A stretch of DNA of 17,625 bases from an uncultured bacterium (GCA_902826945.1 CADEGS010000076.1:1-17625), one strand, 5' to 3'. Shown: positions 7,320 to 14,466, counted from the first letter of the stretch. A program made the numbers and translations. The notes: a model not told the origin generated them from the letters alone.

Positions 7320-8858
7320 ATGAGCGCGCACGACACGCCCCCGATCCACATCGAGTCCCACCTGCCCAAGTCCTGGGAGCAGGAGCAGTCGTTCAACGAC
7401 GTGCTCTACGAGTGGACCCAGAAGGCGCCCTGGCTCGCGATCTCGGCGGCGGCCCACCTGCTGATCTTCTTCATCCTCGCGGCCATCCCCTGGAGCGAGT
7501 TCAACAAGAAGCCCGACAAGGAGATCAACGCCTCGCTGGCCCCGGAGCAGGAGGAGATCTTCGAGGAGCCCGAGGAGGAGATCGAGGAGGTCGTCGAGGA
7601 GGAGGTCGTCGAGGAGCCCGTGCTCCAGGACGCCGAGGTGATCGAGGAGGTCTCCGAGGAGGTCGAGACCTCCACCGAGGACTTCCTCGAGTCGAACCTC
7701 ACCGGCGAGTCGTTCAACGACGTGATCGGCATCGGCGGCGGCGCCGCCGCCGGCAAGTTCGGCGGCCGCATGGGGCGCGCGAAGCAGGGGCTCGGCGGCG
7801 GCAAGGGCATCGAGCAGGCGCTCAAGGACGGCCTCGACTGGCTGGCCGCGCACCAGTCGCCGGACGGCTACTGGGACACCGACGGGTTCAGCGCCTACTG
7901 CGGCAAGATCGGCTCCACGACCTGCGGCGGCCCCGGCAACCCGACGCACGACGTCGGCATGACGGGCCTGGCGCTGCTCGCCTTCCTCGGCGAGGGCAGC
8001 ACGACGAACCAGGGCACCTACCGCGACACGGTCAAGAAGGGCATCGAGTGGCTGATGAAGCAGCAGGACCGCGACAGCGGCCTGATCGGCGAGCGCTCGA
8101 GCCACGACTTCATCTACGACCACGCGATCGCGTCGCTCGCCCTGTGCGAGACGTACGTGTTCGCGAAGAACCCGCTCTACAAGCGCGCCGCGCAGGGCGC
8201 GATCGACTACATCCACACCGCGCGCAACCCCTACAGCGCCTGGCGCTACGACGTGCCGCCGGTCGGCGAGAACGACACGTCGGTCACGGGCTGGATGGTG
8301 CTGGCCCTGACCTCGGCCAAGGAAGCCGGCCTCACGGTCGACCCCGCGGCGCTCGAGGGCGCGCTCCTGTGGCTGGACGAGGTGACCGACACCGCGACCG
8401 GCCGCGTCGGCTACGACGGCCTGGGCGTGCTCTCCTCGCGCACGAAGGCGAACGAGCACTTCCCGCCCGAGAAGGGCGAGGCGATGACCGCGGTCGGGCT
8501 CCTGTGCCGCTTCTTCCTGCACCAGGACCCCTCGCAGGTCGACGTGATGAACAAGCACGCCGACGTCCTCGCGCGCAAGCTGCCGGAGTGGGACCCGGAG
8601 GGCTTCGGGACCGACATGTACTACTGGTACTACGGCTCCTACGCGATGTTCCAGATGGGCGGCGAGCGCTGGAAGAAGTGGCGCACCGCGATGGAGAAGG
8701 CCGTCGTGGACTCGCAGCGCCACGAGGGCGACGAGAAGGGGTCCTGGGACCCGATCGGCCCGTGGGGCTACGCCGGCGGTCGCGTCTACTCGACCGCGCT
8801 GATGGTGCTGTGCCTCGAGGTCTACTTCCGCTACGGGCGGGTGCTGGGCTCGCGCTGA
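7320..8858 (+). CDS. Membrane-anchored prenyltransferase/squalene-oxidase-repeat protein
   Basis: A 512-residue protein with four parts. There is a short N-terminal segment, then one membrane helix (about 36-58, APWLAISAAAHLLIFFILAA). A strongly acidic stalk (76-124) has 25 Asp/Glu in 49 residues and is encoded by imperfect GAG/GTC repeats. A Gly-rich stretch (137-163) is followed by an alpha-toroid domain (about 164-512). QSPDGYW resembles a QW motif, and TGWMVLAL and GGRVYSTALMVLCLEVYFRY resemble repeats of the prenyltransferase/squalene-oxidase fold. I find no DXDD motif of squalene-hopene cyclases, so terpene cyclase activity is not supported. The helix plus charged stalk is reminiscent of TonB-type anchors. 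This layout is one I associate with Planctomycetota, where its function is unknown to me. It has its own candidate promoter and no close downstream partner. Confidence 0.85.
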   Translation: MSAHDTPPIHIESHLPKSWEQEQSFNDVLYEWTQKAPWLAISAAAHLLIFFILAAIPWSEFNKKPDKEINASLAPEQEEIFEEPEEEIEEVVEEEVVEEPVLQDAEVIEEVSEEVETSTEDFLESNLTGESFNDVIGIGGGAAAGKFGGRMGRAKQGLGGGKGIEQALKDGLDWLAAHQSPDGYWDTDGFSAYCGKIGSTTCGGPGNPTHDVGMTGLALLAFLGEGSTTNQGTYRDTVKKGIEWLMKQQDRDSGLIGERSSHDFIYDHAIASLALCETYVFAKNPLYKRAAQGAIDYIHTARNPYSAWRYDVPPVGENDTSVTGWMVLALTSAKEAGLTVDPAALEGALLWLDEVTDTATGRVGYDGLGVLSSRTKANEHFPPEKGEAMTAVGLLCRFFLHQDPSQVDVMNKHADVLARKLPEWDPEGFGTDMYYWYYGSYAMFQMGGERWKKWRTAMEKAVVDSQRHEGDEKGSWDPIGPWGYAGGRVYSTALMVLCLEVYFRYGRVLGSR

Positions 8859-8862
8859 GGCG

Positions 8863-8972
8863 CGTGGCCGCATGGCCGCGGCCGGCGCGGCCGGCGCCGT
8901 AGCGCCGAAGGCCTCGTCGCGCCGCCAGGCGCGAACCGTCGTCGCGCAACGACGGAAGCACGCACCCCGAGC
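8863..8972. repeat. Structured intergenic repeat, copy B
   Basis: This is the second copy of the element at 32-143. It starts 5 bp after the stop of the alpha-toroid gene and ends about 105 bp before the stop of the convergent tag gene. H1 (8863-8880) keeps a 7-bp stem with loop GCAT, a C-to-T change being absorbed as a G-T wobble. H2 (8892-8907) has a 6-bp stem CGGCGC with loop CGTA. H3 (8917-8934) has a 7-bp stem TCGCGCC with loop GCCA. H4 (8936-8955) can form a 7-bp stem CCGTCGT with loop CGCGCA. The GGAAGCACGC tail is kept. No T-tract is seen. Positions 8973-9077 hold nothing I can identify. Confidence 0.8.
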
Positions 8973-9077
8973 ACGCACCGAGGCTCAGGACGCGCCCGAC
9001 CACGAGCTGCGGACTGCCGGCTCGCGCCCCGAGCTGCGCGCCGCCGGGACCGGGTCGAGCGCGAGCGGACCGAGCGC

Positions 9078-9707
9078 TCACCCGGGCCGCGCGAAGCCCC
9101 GGCGCGCGGCCTCGACCGCGGGCCGCGCGTCGCAGCCCTCGAGGTGGTCGTTCACGAGCCCGGCCGCCTGCAGGAAGGCGTGGCACGTGGTCGGCCCGAG
9201 CCAGACCCAGCCGCGCCGGCGCAGGTCGCGCGCCAGCGCGCGCGCGCTCGGCGGCACGCCCAGGCGCGCCAGCGCCGCCAGGGTCGCGCGCCGCGGGCGC
9301 TCGGCGGCGGGCGGCTCGAAGCCCCACACGTAGGCGGCGAGCGAGCCCCGCTCCTCGAGCAGCGCGAGCAGGCGCGCCGCGTTGTGCACCGCGGCCTCCA
9401 CCTTGCCCCGGTGGCGCACGATGCCGGGGTCGGCCAGCAGGCGCTGGACCTCGCGCGCTCCGAAGCGCGCCACGCGCTCGGGGTCGAAGCGCGCGAAGGC
9501 GCGCCGGAAGGCGGGGCGCTTGCGCAGGATCGTCAGCCAGGAGAGGCCGGACTGGAACGCCTCGAGGCACAGGGTCTCGAACAGGCGCCGGTCGTCGGCC
9601 AGCGGGCGCCCCCACTCCTCGTCGTGGTAGCGCCGGTAGAGCGGGTCCGCGCCGCACCAGGCGCAGCGCGTCCTCCCGCCGTCCGCGACGAGCCCGGGCG
9701 CGACCAT
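9078..9707 (-). CDS. tag: DNA-3-methyladenine glycosylase I
   Basis: A 209-residue base-excision repair enzyme that removes 3-methyladenine from alkylated DNA. The Tag signature is intact: RCAWCGADPLYRRYHDEEWG begins at residue 14, and LFETLCLEAFQSGLSWLTIL carries the catalytic-position E49 (E. coli E38). The C-terminal NDHLEGC completes the Tag zinc site together with C15 and H28. Length is slightly above E. coli Tag (187). I chose the ATG at 9707. A TTG at 9776 overlapping the rpsT stop as TTGA would add 23 Ala/Arg-rich residues and would couple the gene to rpsT. Neither start has a well-spaced ribosome-binding site. It is the last gene of the TPR-rpsT-tag unit and converges on the alpha-toroid gene. 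Confidence 0.93.
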   Translation of the reverse strand: MVAPGLVADGGRTRCAWCGADPLYRRYHDEEWGRPLADDRRLFETLCLEAFQSGLSWLTILRKRPAFRRAFARFDPERVARFGAREVQRLLADPGIVRHRGKVEAAVHNAARLLALLEERGSLAAYVWGFEPPAAERPRRATLAALARLGVPPSARALARDLRRRGWVWLGPTTCHAFLQAAGLVNDHLEGCDARPAVEAARRGFARPG

Positions 9708-9772
9708 GGTGGCTGGGCGCGCGGCTCGCGCCGCGGCCCGCTCGGCGGGGAGCGCCGCCCCCCGCGTCGCGC

Positions 9773-10027
9773 TCAACCCTTCGTCGCGACGTTGCGCGCC
9801 AGGCGCGCCTTGTAGCGCGCGGCGGCGTTGTCGTGGATCACGCTCGCCTTGGCGGCCTTGTCGATGCGCTTCATCGCCTCCGGCAGGTGCGTCTTCGCCT
9901 CCTCGGCGGTCGGGGCGCGCAGCACCTTCTTGATGGCGGTCTTCATCGCGCTGGCCTTCACGCGGCCGGCCTGGCGGCGCTCTTCCGCCTGGCGCATGCG
10001 CTTCTTCGTCTGGGCGATGTTCGGCAT
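9773..10027 (-). CDS. rpsT: 30S ribosomal protein bS20
   Basis: An 84-residue, highly basic protein of the small ribosomal subunit that binds 16S rRNA early in assembly. It starts MPNIAQTKKRMRQAEERR, typical of bS20, and length matches the family (about 86). Lys/Arg-rich helices continue to the end (RYKARLARNVATKG). The ATG has a strong AAGGAG 9 nt upstream, lying inside the last codons of the TPR gene. Only 3 bp separate that gene's stop from this ATG, so the two are surely cotranscribed. Confidence 0.97.
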   Translation of the reverse strand: MPNIAQTKKRMRQAEERRQAGRVKASAMKTAIKKVLRAPTAEEAKTHLPEAMKRIDKAAKASVIHDNAAARYKARLARNVATKG

Positions 10028-10030
10028 GGT

Positions 10031-11359
10031 TCAGAGCTCCTTCAGCTTCTCGGCCACGTCACGGTAGCCGATGTCGATCTCGTAGATGCGGACGAAGCAC
10101 GCGCGCGCCTCGCCGTGGTCCCCGCGCTCCCCGGCCAGCGAGCCGAGCGCATAGAGCGCCTCCTTGGCGCGCTCCGAGCCCGGCTCGGCCGCCTCCAGGG
10201 CGGCGCGGAAGCCCTTCTCGGCCAGGTCCAGGACGCCCTTGGCGCGGAAGCCGCGCGCGATCAGGAAGAGCGCCTCGGGCCGCACGCGCGGGTCGTGCTG
10301 CACGCGCTGCAGCTCGGCCAGGGCGCGGTCGGTCTCGCCGGCGCGCTCGAGGCGGCGCGCCAGCCCGAGGACCAGGGTCGGGTCGCCCGGCCGCAGCCCG
10401 GCGCGGCGCGTCCAGTCCTCGACCTCGTGGCGGGCGAGGTCGCGCTCGAGCTCGGCCGCCAGGGGCTGGTCGCCGGCCTCGCGCGCGCGCTCCAGGCGCC
10501 GCTCGAGCAGGCGCGAGACGAGCTCGCCCTCGCGCTCGGCGTGCCCCAGCACGCCCGGTTCCGCGGCCGCCGCCGCGCGCGCGTGCGCGAGCGCGTCCTC
10601 GAGCGCGCCCAGCTTGCGGCACACCTCGGAGAGCGCGGCCAGCGTCCCGGCCGCGCCCGGCGCCGCCGCGACCTCGGCCTCGAGCCGCGCGCGCTCCTCG
10701 CGCAGCTCGTCGGGCGAGAGGTGCGTGCGGCGGGCGCGCTCGAGCCGCGCCTGCCCGGCCGCGTCCACGGCCAGGTCGCGGCTGTGGCGCACGCCCTCGC
10801 CGCCGGCGCGCGCCAGCGCGGCCTCGGCCGAGAGGTCCTTGCGCGCGCGCAGCGCGTCGCGGTCGCGCGGGTCGATCGCCAGCGCGCGCTCGTAATAGGA
10901 GAGGGAGCGCCCGACGTCGCCGGCCTGGCGCATCATGGCCCCCGCGCGCTTGAGCCCCTCGGGGTTGCGCGGGGCGATCTCGGCCACGAACTCGTAGACC
11001 GCGCGCGCCGAGCGCAGGTGGCCGGACTCCTCGAGCGCCACGCCGAGCTCCAGGTTGGCCCCGGCGTCGAGCGGGTTCGCCACCAGGTAGTCCTCGAGCG
11101 CCCGGGCGCTCGCCTCGAGCTTGCCCACGCGTCGCAGCGCGCGCGCGCGCGCCAGCGGCAGCGCACCGGCGACCAGGCGGCGCAGCCGCCCGCCGCCCTG
11201 CGTCTCGTGGCGGGCCCGGAGCGCGCGCCGCAGGCCGCCGCGCGCCTCGCCCAGGTCGGGATCGAGGTCGATCAACTGTCGGTAGAGCTCGATCGCGTAG
11301 TCGTAGTTCCGGCGCTCGAGGGCCTGGTCGGCTTTCTGGAGGTGCTTCGAGAAGTCCAA
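10031..11359 (-). CDS. TPR-repeat protein, cytoplasmic
   Basis: A 442-residue helical protein without signal peptide or membrane helix. Degenerate tetratricopeptide repeats appear near the N-terminus (ALERRNYDYAIELYRQLIDL), in the middle (ALEDYLVANPLDAGANLELG; SYYERALAIDPRDRDALRAR) and near the C-terminus (DLAEKGFRAALEAAEPG; GDHGEARACFVRIYEIDIGY). TPRs mediate protein-protein contacts; the partner is unknown. I chose the TTG at 11359 (LDFSKHLQKAD). It has GGAG just upstream and lies about 54 nt downstream of a good promoter. The frame stays open to 11569, but that extension would contain the promoter itself. The stop is 3 bp before rpsT, suggesting a link to ribosome or translation physiology, though this is only context. 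Confidence 0.8.
   Translation of the reverse strand: MDFSKHLQKADQALERRNYDYAIELYRQLIDLDPDLGEARGGLRRALRARHETQGGGRLRRLVAGALPLARARALRRVGKLEASARALEDYLVANPLDAGANLELGVALEESGHLRSARAVYEFVAEIAPRNPEGLKRAGAMMRQAGDVGRSLSYYERALAIDPRDRDALRARKDLSAEAALARAGGEGVRHSRDLAVDAAGQARLERARRTHLSPDELREERARLEAEVAAAPGAAGTLAALSEVCRKLGALEDALAHARAAAAAEPGVLGHAEREGELVSRLLERRLERAREAGDQPLAAELERDLARHEVEDWTRRAGLRPGDPTLVLGLARRLERAGETDRALAELQRVQHDPRVRPEALFLIARGFRAKGVLDLAEKGFRAALEAAEPGSERAKEALYALGSLAGERGDHGEARACFVRIYEIDIGYRDVAEKLKEL
10037..10042 (-). promoter_or_regulatory. rpsT ribosome binding site
   Basis: The minus strand reads AAGGAG, a near-perfect Shine-Dalgarno core, 9 nt before the rpsT ATG. It sits inside the final KEL codons of the TPR gene, so ribosomes finishing that gene pass directly over it. 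It is one of the strongest ribosome binding sites in the window, as expected for a ribosomal protein. Confidence 0.8.
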
Positions 11360-11419
11360 GCGACTCCGGTCGGATCCCCCGCGGACGGCGCGGAGGGCAG
11401 GCGCGGGAAAGGGCGGAGC

Positions 11420-11448
11420 AGGATACCGGGAGGCCGAAAAACGGTCAA
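11420..11448 (-). promoter_or_regulatory. Sigma-70-type promoter of the TPR-rpsT-tag operon
   Basis: Reading the minus strand, TTGACC (11448-11443) is followed by exactly 17 bp and TATCCT (11425-11420). These match the consensus at five of six and four of six positions. A T-run lies just after the -35. Transcription should start near 11413, giving a leader of about 54 nt to the TTG start. It is the best promoter in the window. I see no equally good promoter pointing the other way toward def. Confidence 0.7.
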
Positions 11449-11567
11449 CGCGGGCGTCCCGGGGGGCGGAACGCGCGGCCCGGGGACTTGGATCGGCTTC
11501 CCCCGTCGCCCAGGACTCGTATCGTAGGAGCGATCCCGGCCGCGGTTGCGAGGCCGGGGCACGACCC

Positions 11568-12116
11568 ATGCCCGACGCGCTGCATTTCGACCTGACCCTC
11601 TACCCCGCGCCCGTCCTGCGCCGCCCCGCGCTGGCGGTGACGGCCTTCGACGCCGAGCTGGAGCGCATCGTCGCCGCCATGCTCGAGCGCATGGTCGAGA
11701 GCCGCGGGGTGGGCCTGGCCGCCCCGCAGGTCGGCCTGAAGAAGCGCATCCTGGTCCTGAGCGCCAGCGGCGAGAAGGAGGACGCGAAGGTCTTCGTCAA
11801 CCCGGAGGTCCTCGAGCGCTCCGGCGCGCCCGTGCTGTTCGAGGAGGGCTGCCTCTCCTTCCCGGGCATCTTCGCCGAGATCGAGCGCCCCGAGGCCTGC
11901 CGCGTGCGCGCGCTCGACGTGCGCGGCCAGCCCTTCGAGCTCGCCCTCGAGGGCTTCGAGAGCCGCATCCTGCAGCACGAGCACGACCACCTCGAGGGGG
12001 TGCTGCTCGTGGACCGCATGTCCGCCGCCGACAAGGTGCGCAACAAGACCGCCCTCGAGGAGCTGGTGCGCGACTACAGGCGCAAGCAGGCGGCCGAGAC
12101 CGCCGCCGGGCGTTGA
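11568..12116 (+). CDS. def: Peptide deformylase
   Basis: A 182-residue metalloenzyme that removes the formyl group from the initiator Met of nascent chains at the ribosome exit. All three family motifs are intact: GVGLAAPQVG (47-56), EGCLSFPG with metal ligand C95, and QHEHDHLEG with ligands H137 and H141 and catalytic E138. Length is normal for type 1 enzymes. The ATG is 8 nt past a GGCCGGGG run; no canonical AGGAGG is present. It is divergent from the TPR operon across a 208-bp gap. Its stop overlaps the ribF start by 4 bp. Confidence 0.96.
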   Translation: MPDALHFDLTLYPAPVLRRPALAVTAFDAELERIVAAMLERMVESRGVGLAAPQVGLKKRILVLSASGEKEDAKVFVNPEVLERSGAPVLFEEGCLSFPGIFAEIERPEACRVRALDVRGQPFELALEGFESRILQHEHDHLEGVLLVDRMSAADKVRNKTALEELVRDYRRKQAAETAAGR

Positions 12117-13111
12117 TCACGACCTACGGTCGCCGCGGCGCGGTGCCCGCCCGCAAGGGCGGCAGCGTGGTGTCGATCGGCGTCTTCGACGGGGTGCACC
12201 GCGGCCACCAGGCGATCCTGGCCGCCAACGTGGCCCGCGCGGCCCGCATGGGAGCACGGCCGAGCGTGATCACGTTCCGCACGCACCCCAAGGGGCTCCT
12301 GCTCGGCCGCGCGCCGCGCACGCTGACCACGCTGGAGCACCGCCTGGAGCTCTTCGCACGCGCCGGGATCGAGCACGCCCTGGTGCTCGACTTCGACGCC
12401 GAGCTGCGCGCGCTCTCCGCCGAGTCCTTCGTGGACGAGATCGCCGTCCGGCGCCTCGACGCGCGCGCCTTCGTGCTGGGCTTCGACAGCAAGTTCGGCC
12501 ACGACCGCTCCGGCTCGCCGGAGTCCTTGCGCGCCGCCGGCTTCGACGTCGAGGTCGTGCCCAAGGTGCTGGTCGGCGGGTGGGGCGTCTCCTCGACGGT
12601 CATCCGCGAGGCGGTGGAGCTCGGCGACCTCGACCGCGCGGCCGCCATGCTCGGCCGGCGGGTGAGCGTCTTCGGCGAGGTCGTCCACGGCAGCGCCCTC
12701 GGGCACACGATCGGCTTCCCGACCGCCAACCTCGACCTGCACCACGAGCTGCACCCCCCGCCGGGGGTGTACGCCTGCCGCGTGCGGCGCCAGCTCCCCG
12801 ACCTCTCGACGCGCGTCCACGACGCCGTCGCGAACATCGGCTTCCGGCCCACGGTCGAGGCGGTGAAGCGCGAGCTGCCCCTGGTCGAGGTGCACCTGCT
12901 CGACTTCGAGGGCGACCTCTACGGCCAGCGCTTCGAGCTCGAGTTCCTCGCGGCGCTGCGCGGCGAGCAGCGCTTCGCCGGCCTGGAGGCGCTGGCCGAG
13001 CAGATCCGCCGCGACGTCGCCGCCGCGCGCGCGGTCCTGGCCCAGAGCCCCCTCGAGGCCGAGCCGGCGGCGCTCGCCCGGACGGCCTCGCGCGGGGCCT
13101 CCGACGGTTGA
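12113..13111 (+). CDS. ribF: Bifunctional riboflavin kinase / FAD synthetase
   Basis: A 332-residue enzyme that makes FMN from riboflavin and then FAD. The N-terminal adenylyltransferase domain carries GVFDGVHRGH (23-32) and, further on, LGFDSKFGHDRSGSPESL and WGVSSTVIREAV. The C-terminal kinase domain (about 180-315) carries GHTIGFPTANLDL from residue 197, PPGVYACRV, VANIGFRPTV and VEVHLLDFEGDLYGQ. I chose the TTG at 12113. It overlaps the def stop as TTGA and leaves about 18 residues before the first strand, as usual in the family. A later GTG would cut into that strand. Length is a little over the usual 310. It is coupled to def. Confidence 0.95.
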   Translation: MITTYGRRGAVPARKGGSVVSIGVFDGVHRGHQAILAANVARAARMGARPSVITFRTHPKGLLLGRAPRTLTTLEHRLELFARAGIEHALVLDFDAELRALSAESFVDEIAVRRLDARAFVLGFDSKFGHDRSGSPESLRAAGFDVEVVPKVLVGGWGVSSTVIREAVELGDLDRAAAMLGRRVSVFGEVVHGSALGHTIGFPTANLDLHHELHPPPGVYACRVRRQLPDLSTRVHDAVANIGFRPTVEAVKRELPLVEVHLLDFEGDLYGQRFELEFLAALRGEQRFAGLEALAEQIRRDVAAARAVLAQSPLEAEPAALARTASRGASDG

Positions 13112-13148
13112 CGCCATCCCCCACCCCCGTCAGACTTCCCGCCCGGCT

Positions 13149-13165
13149 CGCGGCGCTGCGCCGCG
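13149..13165. other. Perfect hairpin between ribF and tRNA-Phe
   Basis: A 7-bp perfect stem, CGCGGCG/CGCCGCG, with loop CTG lies 9 bp before the tRNA. There is no T-tract. It could end the def-ribF transcript weakly or mark the 5' leader of the tRNA precursor. In this GC-rich setting chance cannot be excluded. Confidence 0.35.
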
Positions 13166-13174
13166 TGCGGGCCC

Positions 13175-13250
13175 GGGCAGGTAGCTCAGTCGGTAGAGCA
13201 CTTGACTGAAAATCAAGGGGTCGGCGGTTCAAGTCCGCCTCTGCCCACCA
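13175..13250 (+). tRNA. tRNA-Phe (GAA)
   Basis: A complete 76-nt cloverleaf with encoded CCA. The acceptor stem GGGCAGG pairs with TCTGCCC, including one G-T pair. The D-arm GCTCAGTCGGTAGAGC and the T-arm GGCGG-TTCAAGT-CCGCC are canonical. The anticodon arm CTTGA-CTGAAAA-TCAAG gives anticodon GAA, decoding UUC/UUU. Only 10 nt separate the CCA end from the next ATG, so a joint tRNA-mRNA transcript is likely. Confidence 0.98.
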
Positions 13251-13260
13251 CGGCGCTCCC

Positions 13261-13566
13261 ATGCCGGACCCGGCCCGACCGACGGTGATCACGAAGAGCG
13301 ACCCGTCCTCGCTCACGATCGCCTGGGAGGACGGCCACACCACGCGCTACAGCGCGGCGGAGCTGCGCCGGCTGTGCCCGTGCGCGCGCTGCGTGGACGA
13401 GCTCACCGGCCGCGCGCTGCTCGACCCGGCGAGCGTCCCCGACGCGCTGACCCAGAGCGACGTGCGCCTGGTCGGCCACTATGGCCTGGCGCTGCGCTTC
13501 GCCGACGGCCACGACACCGGGATCTACCCCTTCCGCATGCTGCGGGAGCGCGACCCCGCGGGCTGA
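13261..13566 (+). CDS. DUF971 (GBBH-like N-terminal) zinc protein
   Basis: A 101-residue stand-alone DUF971 domain, the fold also found at the N-terminus of gamma-butyrobetaine hydroxylase. The zinc ligands of that fold are all present: C39, C41 and C44 in LCPCARCVDE, and H84 in FADGHDTGIY. The start of the domain reads LTIAWEDGHTTRYSAAELR. No dioxygenase domain follows, so enzyme activity is not expected. Related small proteins have been discussed in iron-sulphur contexts, but nothing here proves that. The ATG lies 10 nt after tRNA-Phe and has no Shine-Dalgarno sequence. One base separates its stop from the arfB start. Confidence 0.88.
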   Translation: MPDPARPTVITKSDPSSLTIAWEDGHTTRYSAAELRRLCPCARCVDELTGRALLDPASVPDALTQSDVRLVGHYGLALRFADGHDTGIYPFRMLRERDPAG

Positions 13567-13567
13567 C

Positions 13568-14008
13568 GTGGCCGGGGCGGGCGGAGCCGAGGGCCTGCGC
13601 GTGACCGCGCGGCTGGTCCTGCCGCGGCGCGAGATCGCGCTCGAGGCGGCGCGCTCGGGCGGTCCGGGCGGCCAGAACGTGAACCGCACGGCGAGCAAGG
13701 TCGTGCTGCGCTTCGACGTGCGCGGCAGCCCGAGCCTGAGCGAGACGCAGCGCGCGCGCCTGCTCGAGCGGCTGGCCAGCCGCCTGACGAGCGGCGGCGA
13801 GATCGTGCTGCACGCCTCGCGCCACCGCCAGCGGCTCCAGAACGAGAAGGACGCGCTCGAGCGCCTGGCGACGATCCTGCGCGAGGGGCTGCGCCAGGAG
13901 CGCGTGCGTCGGACGACGCGGCCGACGCGCGGCTCGGTCGAGCGCCGGCTGCGCGCCAAGGAGCGCCGCGGCGCGCTGAAGCGCCGGCGGCGCGGGGAGG
14001 ACGGGTGA
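13568..14008 (+). CDS. arfB: ArfB-type peptidyl-tRNA hydrolase (stalled-ribosome rescue)
   Basis: A 146-residue release-factor-like protein that frees nascent chains from ribosomes stalled without a stop codon. The GGQ catalytic motif lies in SGGPGGQNVNRTASKV (GGQ at 34-36), and the codon-recognition domains of RF1/RF2 are absent. A basic C-terminal tail (RRTTRPTRGSVERRLRAKER onward) fits the ArfB tail that probes the empty mRNA channel. Length matches E. coli ArfB (140). I chose the GTG at 13568, one base after the DUF971 stop; the longer frame into DUF971 has no support. The stop overlaps the next gene's GTG by 4 bp. Confidence 0.93.
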   Translation: MAGAGGAEGLRVTARLVLPRREIALEAARSGGPGGQNVNRTASKVVLRFDVRGSPSLSETQRARLLERLASRLTSGGEIVLHASRHRQRLQNEKDALERLATILREGLRQERVRRTTRPTRGSVERRLRAKERRGALKRRRRGEDG

Positions 14009-14466
14009 GCGAGCTCGAGGATCCGCTGGCGGCGGCGATGGCCGGGCTCGAGGCCGCCGCGGCCGCCAGCCGCCCGCCCGACCGCTACCTGGCGCGCGCG
14101 CTGCTCGTCGCGCTGGGGGAGCGGCTGGTCGCGTGCGAGGAAGGGGAGCGCTCGGAGCCGGAGCTCGAGGCGGTCGTCGAGCGGGCGCGCGCGCTCGGCG
14201 ACGCGCTGGGCGAGCGCTGGCGCCGGGCGGCCGGGCTCGAGCTCGAGCTCGCCTGCGCCGAGCACGTGCACTCGGCCGACCCGCGCCACATCGGGCGTCC
14301 GGACTACGACTGGGGCTACACGCTCGAGGCGCGCGGGCGCCTGACCGCGCGCCTGGTCGCCGCGCGGGCGCTCGGCCTGCGGGCCCCCGAGCGCCTCCTG
14401 GAGAAGGTGGAAGCCGCCGACCGGCTGCTCGCGGAGCACCTCGGCGAGGGCAAAGCGCCTTCGTAG
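14005..14466 (+). CDS. Uncharacterised helical protein
   Basis: A 153-residue protein I do not recognise. It is Ala/Leu/Glu/Arg-rich and probably all-helical, with no signal peptide or membrane helix. The most distinctive stretch is CAEHVHSADPRHIGRPDYDW, containing two His, an Asp-Pro-Arg-His segment and aromatic residues; it could be a conserved surface or metal site. The GTG start overlaps the arfB stop (GTGA), so it is translationally coupled to a ribosome-rescue factor. Coding use looks genuine: G/C at third positions with a normal amino-acid mix. Confidence 0.75.
   Translation: MSELEDPLAAAMAGLEAAAAASRPPDRYLARALLVALGERLVACEEGERSEPELEAVVERARALGDALGERWRRAAGLELELACAEHVHSADPRHIGRPDYDWGYTLEARGRLTARLVAARALGLRAPERLLEKVEAADRLLAEHLGEGKAPS

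Noticed and set aside
7545..7691. GAG/GTC-rich tract as a tandem (VNTR-type) repeat
   Set aside because: Units are irregular and in frame with a purposeful acidic protein stalk; protein composition explains it.
7320..8858. Calling the gene squalene-hopene cyclase
   Set aside because: No DXDD motif, too short (512 residues including a stalk) and the N-terminal anchor is unlike hopene cyclases.
7164..8978. Long minus-strand open frame opposite the alpha-toroid gene
   Set aside because: Low-complexity shadow; the acidic plus-strand stalk simply becomes a Leu/Asp-rich run on the other strand.
11360..11569. Longer N-terminus for the TPR protein from 11569
   Set aside because: The extension would span its own promoter (11420-11448), is Pro/Arg/Ser-rich and overlaps the def start; the TTG at 11359 has GGAG upstream.
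13175..13250. tRNA-Phe as an integration site for a mobile element
   Set aside because: No integrase, no repeated tRNA 3' fragment and only housekeeping-type genes follow.
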